Assembly (NCBI GenBank): GCA_005281725.1
Contig: SSBO01000012.1
Location: 12,201,851 to 12,265,850, forward strand
Source of the DNA: Wuchereria bancrofti
Taxonomy: Eukaryota; Nematoda; Chromadorea; Rhabditida; Onchocercidae
DNA: 64,000 nucleotides
Direction: 5' to 3'
Below are positions 50,863-61,589 of this stretch, piece after piece. A model generated the notes under the pieces. That model was not told where the DNA came from, did no database searches, and worked only from the letters and a program-made list of their open reading frames with translations. Numbering within the stretch: the stretch's first letter is position 1; every line of letters begins with the position of its first letter. A program made the translations under genes and the position numbers.

Positions 50863-52234
50863 TTAAGTTCCTAATTGTTTGCATCGCCCAAATGACCCAC
50901 TCCAAGTTCCATTAACGCAAACTCGCCAACGGCTACCTTCCACTTCTAAGTAATGATTAGGTGGACATATAAGCATTGCAATTGTCCCATGTGGGTATTT
51001 CAATGCATTCAAATTGATCAGTTCCTGTAATAATAAATTGTAATTTTTATTATTTTATCATTATTTTTTATTAATTAGTCAACATCGTTTAAATGAATTT
51101 GGATTTCTTACCTTAATTTTCATTTCAAAATTTAAAATCATTTTTTGTTCTTCCATTTATCTTGGAACTATTTCATACCTGTCCTATCTTAATCTTAACC
51201 TAATCGAACATAAATATGTTTTGTATGTTTATAACAAACGAATGAGAAAAAAAATTTTTTTTTACAGTTTTCTTTTGAATTGCTATTTTTAGACCGTAAA
51301 CAAACAATAAAATTTAAATTTCATTTGGAATAAACGAAAGAAAAATGACTTCAAAATGTGAAGTTTGATTGTTTAATGATAGGAACTAAAAATTCAAATT
51401 AGCAAGTAATAAGTTTTATTACCGGATTATAAGCAATGTACGGAATTGCTAATTTTGGTGGCGAACATGGCGCAATTTTGTAATGGAAGAAATTACATCC
51501 CTCTAAAATGTTTAAATAGAAATGAAATTAAAAATTTACAACCTAGTAAGATTGCTTAATCTGATAATTACCTAAAGAAAATCAATCTGAAAATTATTAA
51601 ACATCTGTTGCATCGTTTCATAATATCAAAAAGAAAAGTCAGTGAAAGTTATGTTGTATTAAAAGGAAAACGAACAAATATTGCTTTAGTCGTGTAAAAT
51701 TTTCTATCATTTTATTGTTCTTCCCTAAATGCGAGTTATGAAGTTTAAGAATCCAACTATTTATAATAGCTATACGTCGCTATAATCGTAATAATTGTAT
51801 TAACAAGCTTAAAATAACGCTAAAATTGCTGGAGTCAGATAGTTTTTTAAATTCTCGAAATACCCACTCGAATTAAATTCCACATTTAACAATGACATAA
51901 CGATAAAGACATGAGACAATGTGTCAAAATTTTGGAAAATAATTTAACTTTATCATTTCACCATTTCAATGCCGAAAGAATGATTAATAGTTACCTTATT
52001 TCACGTAACAAAGAAAATGTAAGATAAAATTAAATAATAAGCAAAATTTTAGGTGGGATATTGAAAAAGTTGGAGTGGAACACTGAAAAAGACAGTAAGC
52101 AGAGCTACTAGCAATTAATATCACATAATTTGATAGTATTCAAAATTCATAAATTGATAATAATCAAAAAAAAAGCACCAACCTCCCATGACATTTGCAA
52201 TTAATCCATAGGCTAATATATTGTAAACAATCAT
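50863..52234 (-). CDS. Small predicted secreted single-CCP (sushi) protein, 97 residues
   Basis: Model: exon 1 52234-52183 (MIVYNILAYGLIANVMG, a signal-like peptide), exon 2 51502-51423, exon 3 51024-50863, with phases consistent and stop TAA. Exons 2 and 3 form one complement-control-protein fold. Its four Cys are in order (APCSPP, MLICPP, WRVCVNG, GRCKQ), with the expected Trp (GTWSG) between Cys3 and Cys4. An extra Cys lies at the start (EGCNFF). The intron inside the domain is phase 0, at the same relative point as in the CCP2 of the neighbouring gene. Alternative: exons 2 and 3 may also be spliced from that neighbour's phase-1 donor at 53916, giving a 255-residue three-CCP protein. CCP modules bind proteins, including complement components in other systems. 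The role here is unknown. Confidence 0.7.
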
Positions 52235-53582
52235 TGTGATGGATTTTTGCTACAGTCTGAAGTAAATGCTTTTCTGATAAGATAAGCAAAATAATCTTTT
52301 ATTCTGTTAATTTCATTTATCATATCAAGTTAATATCAAAAAAAAATTTTCTTTTTTTTGTTCATATATCAAAAATGATATTTGAATAAATTTCTCTAAA
52401 CATTATCTTCATAAAAATTTGAAATATTGAATTAAAGCAACAAAATATGAAAGATAAGATAATTATTAATAGCTTAAAAAGCATGTAATAAACTAGGGAT
52501 AACAAGCATCTAATCAATTATCATATCTAATCAAATTATTTCAGTAATAATAAAATTGAATGTTTATAAAATACTTGTTCACCAAATGATTTGCAGCAAA
52601 AATATGTCTACCATTTATTAAAGAATTAAATAGTCATTTGCAACATATAAAAGTATAATACCTACTGTTTATCCGAAATACAACGGTCAAATCGGAAATA
52701 ACCAGTTTTTCATATTTTTGCATCATTAAATTACTGAATTAAGCGAGTGATAAGAGTTATATATTTGATTTCAAATAGTTATAATTTCATTTAATAATTT
52801 CCTGCTGGGGTCTTTTTTTCTAATCGACCATTTGATTATATTCTTACATTATCATCCTATATACAATTTTATTTCTCATAAACTAATTATTTGTTGACAA
52901 AAATTTGTACAATTATTTCCAATTGCTTTCTAATTTTTTTTGATAATTTATTTTATTAATAATGTTTTATTAAAGAGCAGAATGAGTTTATATCATTTGG
53001 TCCTAAAATCCGATATTAATAATTAATGAAAGAAAGACAATGTAATTTATTAGCAAATATTATGCTATTACTGAATGAGTGATAAGAGTAGATTCTATTA
53101 ATGCTATCATCTATATATTTGATAATCAATGCAATAAGTGATTGTTGAGGACACTTGTAAACATGCTACTTTGATTTAAGTTTAATAAATTCTTACATGT
53201 ATTCAAGAGTCATTGTTAATTAAACTAATTACTCTGATGATTGTACATCAAAAAAATGGTCAATAAGCGCAAATGCGCTTTTTGATAGAGGAATGTTACA
53301 TCAACCATTAATATATTATTCTTTAAACAACTAAAATTTGAAAATCAGAATTTTCCTAGAATGTCGATTACTGAAGATGAAAATGAGATGTGATGCTTGG
53401 CCAAATGAATGAGACAATAGGATTGTAATTTTTCATCGATGAAACTTTTAGCTTATTATATTATTGAAAAGCGGAAGTATGCATAAGTTTAGTCCGCGAC
53501 AGAATTATAGTTAGCCAAAGCAATTTAAATATGGCCAATTATGGAACTTATCGTAATTTCATACAGGTAGAACCAGAAGCTA

Positions 53583-53888
53583 TTGAAAAAGTTTTTATCA
53601 ATCGAGAAATTCAATACATCTTTTTTTTTTGTATACATTGTAATCAGCCAATATGAATCGATTATTAACGGTATTTTTATCAAAGAATTAGTCATTTTAT
53701 CAGAGTCCAATGAAGTAATGGAACTATCAACTTGCGATCCATTCTTTACTGCATGCATATTTTTCTGGTTTATTCAATTGCTGAAAATACTTCCAACTTT
53801 TGAAAGAAAGAAATTGAAATTCCAAAGAAAAGTTAATGATTCTAATTCGAAATTGAAAATAAAGCAACAAAAGATCTTTTATGATTAA
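53583..53888 (+). other. Unassigned open frame opposite the CCP genes
   Basis: A 101-codon plus-strand frame contains ELSTCDPFFTACIFFWFIQ (one possible membrane segment) followed by a Lys-rich tail. An upstream frame (53532 onward, MANYGTYRNFIQ) is offset by a run of ten T. No splice solution joining them in phase was found and no family is recognised. It may be chance, although composition is less biased than that of most nearby frames. Confidence 0.2.
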
Positions 53889-53907
53889 TTAATTTAAAAT
53901 AATAATT

Positions 53908-55174
53908 TTAATTACTTGTTATTTTATCCTTATCAACACATTTTCCCAAAGTTGGCTTCCATATACCACCTATGCATTTAGATTTTGCATTACCAAGAAG
54001 ACGTTGTCCAGGTTGACATATGACGGTTATTATGGTTCCAAGGTTAATCTTTGGTGACTGAAAATTTCACACCTTTCAAAAAATGTTTTATAGAAGATAA
54101 AATAGATGAAACTGATAAATTAAAGTTCACATTTAATGGTACAACAATGATAGATGAAAAAGACTTTACTGGATTGTATTTCAGTAATGGTTGTTCGTCG
54201 GATTCATAAGGTTTACAAAAGTTTTCATCATATTCTGGCTTCAATTCGCAAACACCTAAAATTGAAGTGCTTGAGAATTTTTAACCTTACTGTTTTTCAA
54301 GCATTACACAAATAATTCTTTCATGATTGCGAGATAATAATCATATAATGACATGTATTTTTTTGCAATAAAATATAAATTTAATAGTGAGTAGAATGAC
54401 ATCAAGTGAATAGAATTTAATAATTGAAATGGAAAAGTAACCAAGCTTTGGTCGCCATATTCCATCAATATCGCATTTGGTGACATTATTGCCACGAAGA
54501 TCGTGATAAGCGTGACATGCCAGGTAGGCGATGCTACCTACACCACGCATTTCACCATCTTTCAACTCGTAACCAATGTAACCACTTTTTATTGCTTTTA
54601 ATTGTTGACATGTTACTAATTGAAATTCTAAAAAAAAAAGATATGGCTATAATGATCTTATTGAATGCTATCATAACTACTGATGCAGTCTTAATCTTAA
54701 TTAAGCCTTAATTACTATCTCATATTTATTAAATTCATTCAATTATGATACTATGAATAAAAGTTCAAGCATCATGCAAAGGCTTTTCAACAAAAATATT
54801 AGGCAAAAAATTATTCTTCTGAAAATGTTGGCCAATAATCGGTTATGCATAGTCCATCAGATAGATAGGCTTCTTACCATTAATAAGCCTTAGATGTTCA
54901 ACGAGTATAAGTTCAATCCCTTTTACTATTCCTTTCGATGTATCATTGAAATACTACCATAGTTATCTCTAATTTTTCAAGTTATATTCGTCAAAAAATC
55001 GCAAAATTTCTTGTTGCAACAGACATTTAATATCTTTTAGATAGTTTAATTTGATGGAAAACTTTATAGCAATAATATTTAAGCATTTTTAGAAATTTTA
55101 CCATTAATGGCTAATGCTCTCAGATCGCAGATGCACAGGACGACGACAACCAATATTGCAAGTTTCAGAATCAT
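53908..55174 (-). CDS. Predicted secreted protein with two CCP (sushi) domains, 177 residues
   Basis: Four exons (55174-55102, 54627-54442, 54255-54131, 54057-53908) join in consistent phase to 177 residues. Residues 1 to about 22 (MILKLAILVVVVLCICDLRA) are a signal peptide. CCP1 has Cys in LVTCQQ, YLACHA, TKCDID and GVCELK, with the Trp in GIWRPKLG. CCP2 has Cys in NFCKP, TVICQPG, SKCIGG and GKCVDK, with the Trp in GIWKPTLG, and it is split by a phase-0 intron. The reading frame ends KITSN and TAA shortly after the last Cys. A GT within that last exon (donor at 53915-53914, phase 1) could instead splice to 51502 and fuse it to the downstream CCP. The two-gene model is preferred because the downstream exons have their own signal-peptide exon. 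Confidence 0.8.
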
Positions 55175-55302
55175 TATCTGACTATATAATTATTAGAGAC
55201 ATATTCAAATTTTTAATCAAATTTCTGACTGAAAAACTGTCCATATTCATCAGTGCTATATATTATTGCTAAGTAAACGAAGAGAAGGACAAAGACAAAG
55301 CC

Positions 55303-55350
55303 AGGATTGTCATCAAGGACAGAGCGAAGATTGCCATCGAGGACAGAACG
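55303..55350 (+). repeat. Imperfect 24-bp tandem duplication in an open stretch
   Basis: Units AGGATTGTCATCAAGGACAG... and AAGATTGCCATCGAGGACAG... stand back to back. They lie within a stop-free plus-strand frame of about 45 codons (after TAA near 55274 until TAA at about 55410) reading RIVIKDRAKIAIEDRTPYEA. No start codon or clear splice sites are seen. Confidence 0.5.
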
Positions 55351-57208
55351 CCATATGAGGCACAACGTTATGGTGGGGTAACATTTAATGCTTATGCGAT
55401 AAAACGTTAAATATAAAATCTGTTACTTTTGGTTGAATTTTACGCACAGAATTTGAAACGATGAGTAGATTCAAAAGGAAGGAAAAAGATTTATCTGAAA
55501 AATTGTTGCATTCCATAGCTTACATCTATTTATACATGAAAAGCTAATAATATTATCGGTAAAATGCTGTCAACGTGAACAATAAAATTTGCATTTAATC
55601 TATTGCAAACAGTTTGTCATAAGTCTCAGAATCAAAAGATTTTATTTGTTTGCTTGTGCAAACGCAAAAAAATTTTGCAGCACAAAAGGTTAATTCTTAA
55701 CATTTCAGATCAGAAATCATTTTTTTAGCAATTGATTAGTCATGAAAATATTTAGGATTTTTTAGGTTAATAAAGATCTAAAAATGTGAGCAGTACAATA
55801 ACATTTTGTTTAGTAACCCATAAGACCTATTTATACTTGTAGCATTTCAATTTAACGAAATTTTTTTGCAATTATCTTGAAAAAAAAATTATTGACCGGT
55901 TTTTTTGAGTGATCTATTTCGGACAGAGGCGCCAGAGAATCCGGTCTTACAGTGAGTTAACTGTTGCTTTCGTTAATAGTGGCATAGTTTAGAGTAACGT
56001 TTGTCATCCGTTTTTGAATGGCAGTTCCAATCTGCGGATAATGTGACAACGTTTCGTCGATTTGTCTGCCATTGTCATCGTAGAATGATGACGAAATAAA
56101 TGAAAGCAGTATCAGTTAAAATGAAATGAATCGTGGGCAGATAAATCATTGAGCAAACAATCTTTTGCATAATTTTGAATAATTTTTCTTTCGAATGATT
56201 TTTTTTCTAAAATGAAGTAGCAAGATCGATTATTGTTAGATTAACGCAATCTGAAAGAAATAAAAATATCGAATTGAAAATTAAACCGAAGCTTTGGAAT
56301 TCAAATATTCAACGACTTTCAACCATCTGAATGCAAATATATCGATAATTAGTGCAACTTGTGATAAGAAATATTTCTGCAATAAATAATTTAAATTTTC
56401 AAATTATACATGAATAAACGTTACACATACAAAATGAACTAAAAAGCGAGCAATATTTATCAGTGACATATAACAAATTCATTTCAAAATTTATCATTTA
56501 CAGTTTTTGAAAAAAAAAATAAATCTGTTTAAAAAAAACAAAAAATGAAAAAATTTTTATGAAAAATTGAAGAAAATTATATCATTTCTGAACAAAATAT
56601 ATCTGGATAAAAAATATTTCATTTTATGTCTTATAACACTTATGTAATGATTTAAATGTTTGTTATCTGTAATTATTATATATGTTTTATTTTACAAATT
56701 TCACAAAAAAAAATTTTTTTTTATTCCAAAAATTTTTTTTTTAAGCATAGAAAATTATGATTACAATATAGCAGCATGAATTGATCAATTACAGTCAAAA
56801 GCATTTCTATTTGATTTATTTGTTCGTGATTTTTTCTTTTCTATTCTTTTATCCACTTGTTAAATTCAATAATTGGTGGTAATGTTGACTTATATAGAAA
56901 AAGTAAGACTTTTAAGTTCTTAAAAATGTTGTCGCTTTGCTTTTCTTTCTTTCTCTCTTTCCCTCTCATCATCTGTCCGTTGTTTATTAATCTAAACTTA
57001 ATAAAGACAGTTTAAAATAATTTTATAAAAATTACTTAGTAAACAATAAATGAATGAAATTAATAAATGAATGAATGAAATTAATTCAAAAATACGATAA
57101 TATTTGACCTGCTTTTGAAATTCGAGTAATAATTATATTACAAACAATAATTTTAGAAATAATGGAAAGAATGAAAAATTTATCCATTGAAGTTATTAAG
57201 CATACAGA

Positions 57209-57330
57209 AGGTATTATTATTAATTATTATTATTGTTATTATTATTATTATTAGTAATAGTAGTAGTATTATTATTATTGTTATTATTATTATCATTATT
57301 ATTATTACTATTGTTATTATTATTAATAAA
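57209..57330. repeat. (ATT)n microsatellite with GTT/AGT interruptions
   Basis: About 120 bases of ATT-type units interrupted by TTAGTAATAGTAG and TTGTT. Confidence 0.9.
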
Positions 57331-58773
57331 CAATGTGTTCGTATTTTTACGTACATTTAAATTCGCATTTTTCCTTTTATTCTATACATTAAACAATTAA
57401 ATCATCGTATGATATTAACAAGTCTTTTTTGAGTATATCAAATGAATTACTTGTATAACTAAATGTTTTCTTCCTTTTTTTGCATATTGTCGCATGCAAA
57501 TTTTGCAGCAATAAGAATTTAATCAAGTGAAAAAATAAAAATAAAAGAGTATAAATTAATAAAAAAGGTGGACCAATTTTCTCTACAATTTAAATAAAAT
57601 TTGTCAATTCAGGCATTTCAACTCAAATATCCTTTTTCAGCATTAACTTAATTAGTTTTGTATTTTATCTTCTTCAAAAATCTATTGAAACTTTAAAAAT
57701 TTATCAAATCATTTAGTATTCTGATTTTAGGTTAAGAAACTTGCAGAACATTTTCCACTTTATTAGAAATTGCTTATTTCTTTTACTTTATTTTTTCTAT
57801 CATATAAGTTGTGTGTCAAACATTTAGTTCTTATTTTGTATTAAATACGCTTAAAAATTCTAAACATTAATGATATATGATTATATAACTAATAAGCAAA
57901 TAAACTGATTTTCTCACACTGTTTATTACTGACCTTTCACCTATCATACTTCATTTACCGGAATCGGAAATTATGATTTCCATGAATTTTTTATTCAAAT
58001 GTCATTTGCAAAGAATATAAAATAGAAAAGGTCACATATAACTTTAATAATTTCAATAAAAACGAGACAAAAAAATCATTTTACATTCACATTTCAATAT
58101 ATTCTCACCAGTAAATTACTTATTAATATTTGATAACAAAATATAAAAAACGCCAGCAAGAATCGAAAATTTGAAGTTTCTAAATATTAACTTTATTATT
58201 GACAACAATCAAAGGAATTCTTTCACTTTTTTATTTGAATATTCATTACATAACTTTAAAGTAATGCATTTCTTCAAGGTATTTAATTATAGTTCACTGG
58301 CAGCTAACATATTGATGAATATCCTGAAAATTATAGTTTATATTTTAAAAATTCTAATCCATTTTAAATCACAGAACCAAAGGGATAATTATAGCATTAT
58401 CGGTTTATCATGACTAGTTTACCGGGTATGTATATATAGTAAAAACTTGTTTCCTTTTAAAAGTTTAAACCGGATCTATGCGTCAAATTTACTTCTTGTT
58501 AAATACTAACCTTAGAAATATGTTACTATGCCACTGTTAACCGCTTATTAATGATTGGCAAAGTTAGACGATAGGAAGCTCAAATGGTTTACCGATTAAA
58601 AATTTTTGCGGAACATACAAAGCTACTCTTCTAATATTGTTTTGAACAATTTCATTTCCGGAATACATCCCAAATAGTAGTATTTCGTTTTATAGAGGAA
58701 AAATGAAACGAAAGGAAATATTTCGAAAAATGATTAACCATTTACATAAGTAATTCTATTTATATTTTACGTT

Positions 58774-61589
58774 TCATGCTGTCACAATTATTTTGCTTGC
58801 TGATTGTCGGTAAAAAATTAATTCAATATATTCCTTTAAAGTTTTCCGGAATCGACTCCCAAATGCAAAATAGATAAGAAAATTGCAAGATGAATTAAAA
58901 ACTACTATCAAATTTGATAAATCGATCAGATATGAATTTATATAACCAAATATTAACTCCAAAAAATTTACTGTTAATGGCTGGAAAAAAGGGAAAATTT
59001 AAACAAACATTTCAAATTATACTAATATCGGTCGATTAAATAGTAATCATATCATATCATTATTGGCTTATCGAAAGAAATTAATTGAGTGCGCAAAAAA
59101 AATTAACTTACTGTCTTATGAGGAAAGAAAAAACTTAAATTATTAATCCAAAAATATTCTGTTTCATTCGCTCATTCCAATAAATTTTTTTAGGCAGAGG
59201 AAATTTGATGAATACTATTTTTTCTTGAAATAAAGCTTACCAAAATATTACATGTAATAAAAAGGCAAACAACAACAACAAGTGTAATAATATCCGAATC
59301 ATCGGAAACCGGTAATGTATTCCGTAATGCAATAATTATTGCCGTATTAAGCGCAATAAGTATCAAAACTGGACCAACAGCCATTACTGCCGTATACATC
59401 CAAGCATAATATACTGTTAAATATAACTGCAACTTTCTTTTTTTCTTCTATTCAATTTTTTAATTTCAGTATCTTTTATTATCAAAATAAGTAATAGCGA
59501 AAAAAAAAATATTTCTGTTTCTCCCCTTCTTTCTCTCCTATCTCTCTCCTTTAATTTAAAATAAATTAAAACTGAAATGATGAAAATTAAATAAATTAAA
59601 ATAAGAGTTATGAACGAATGAGTCTTCTAAATCGAAATTAACATCAATTAACTTGCTTTATCACTGTTAAGGTTGCGTTCTTCTTCTTTTTGTTGCCTCG
59701 AAAAGAAGAAAAAAGCCTAAATGCATACCTGGCTTTGCCGTAGATCAGTTGGACATACATCAATACTTTTCTCAAAATATACAATATTCCAACAAGTTAT
59801 AACATTAATTTCAAACATATGCGGACTATTGTAAAGCATAGCCAACATAGAAATCATTCCAACCATCTGAAAAAAAAAAAACTTTCCTAATTTCCAACTT
59901 CAATTTTCCTATTTCTTTTCTTTCAGTGCTAACTTTTAATCATAATTAATGAATTACTAGTTAGATTGGACTAAAGAAAAACGAATTGTCGAAATGCCGC
60001 TAAAGAAGTAAAAGCTAAGATAAAAGTTAGTTACAGTTACTTTATTTTACTAATAAGTAACAATCAGTTTAACCTTAATAGCACTTGTTGCGCTACAAAA
60101 TCGTCGTTTGCAATTAGGATTCGAATAAATTAATAGAAAGCAATCAATGGCTGATGTAACGGTCAAAAATACCGACAAAGACTGGGCAGTGAGACCAAGC
60201 GGAAATGCTATCGGTGTAAGCATTGCAAAAATTTTTGATAATAGCAATGATTTGTAGCGTAAATTTTCGATAAAAAATAAAAAAAATGCGGTAAGTATGA
60301 TAATTATATCAGATATTGCTAATGCACATAAATAAATATTCATCGAACTAAATTAATCAAATTGAAAAGTGAAACTGATTTAAGTCATTAAAAGAAATAA
60401 TAAAAATTAAATTAATGAATACAACATTGTGTTATAAATGTTAATCAGCATCATTAATTGTTTGATTTATTGAGCAGATAAGAATATTTTGAGAAAATTA
60501 ATCAAAATAAGTTAAATAAATAATCATTTAACTTATCGCGCAACACATGCATTTAAGAAGGTAATGATCCATAATAGCAAACAATATTATTGCATTCTAT
60601 CCTTCACTTATTGATTATAATCATTCAAATTTCAATTTTCATTTTGCTTTTCAATTTTCATTTTGCTTTAACATCATTTACAATAATTCTTATAAATTTT
60701 GAATTATAGGCAAAAAAAAGTAATTTATTTTTTTCTTTTATTCATGTTTTAAAAAATAAAACAGACCTGCGCATAGATTTCCGACTGTAAATGAAAGCTG
60801 AAATGCCATTCCCGCATAAACCAAATAATCCAATTACTGGTAAGAGTATCCTAATAACCATCTGAAAAATATACAAGAAAAAAGAATGAAAAGAAATCAA
60901 AATGTTTTTTAAATAATGTGAAATAAAATTTTGTTCAATGTTATCAAATTTTTTAAATAGCTTTCTTTTACGTGTATTTAATCATACGTATCCATTTGAT
61001 CATATGTTCTGAGCATTAAAATTATAAATTTCGTTTTTGGAACTTATAAAAAAAAACTATGAAGCAATAGAACGAATTACTTATAATTATTAATGAATTT
61101 CTTCTTAACCTTAAATTGTTATCAATTTGTATTATCAGATTATGTTAGCTACAAATATCAAAGCAGTAATTTTACAAATAAATTTGACTTCCGTTTACTT
61201 TAATCTAAACATAATTGATTGTATAATTACTTAAACCGACTACAATGAATTATTTTTCAATATTAGCAATAAATCAAAATTCTAAATTTTTTCACTACTA
61301 CTGCAAAAAAAAATGTTGTTTATGTAGTTGATAATTTCATCTTTTTTATATTAACAGTTATATCAATCAACTCATTCTCATATTGCATAATCACTTGAAA
61401 TGTGAAAAATTCTCAATTATTATTTATCAATTTGTTAGCAACAAATTATACCATATTATACAATTCATAGTTGTTGCTTGATTCAAGTGTTATGTTAAAA
61501 TGATAACAGTATCCACAAACTGGTAAACCATAGCAGTAACCGTCATTTATTGTTATATTGGTACAAATGGAATGATTAATTGAATCCAT
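58774..61589 (-). CDS. FMRFamide-receptor-like (rhodopsin class) neuropeptide GPCR, 345 residues
   Basis: Six exons (61589-61452, 60861-60767, 60347-60074, 59866-59729, 59426-59241, 58980-58774) join in consistent phase to 345 residues. The start ATG has an in-frame TAG directly upstream. The extracellular N-terminus has several N-glycosylation sites (NHS, NIT) and five Cys. TM1 is PVIGLFGLCGNGISAFIYS with the conserved GN. TM2 is MNIYLCALAISD, with the family Asp. TM3 ends TVTSAIDCFLLI, so the usual D-R-Y is D-C-F. A further Cys in VITCWNIVYF follows TM4. TM5 and TM6 are in the 59.4-kb exon. TM7 and tail read DLSNLIVVFNSSCNFLIYFAFGSRFRK, the N-S-S-x-N-F-x-I-Y pattern typical of FMRFamide-receptor-related nematode GPCRs (family knowledge). 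The natural ligand is unknown; a neuropeptide is inferred. Confidence 0.9.

Larger units (their letters stand above)
55175..58773. other. Intergenic, 3.6 kb, AT-rich with ATT microsatellite
   Basis: No gene is called. It contains a small GC-richer coding-like island with two imperfect 24-base tandem units (55303-55350) and an ATT-type microsatellite (57209-57330). A plus-strand frame at 58171-58413 is low-complexity. Confidence 0.5.
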
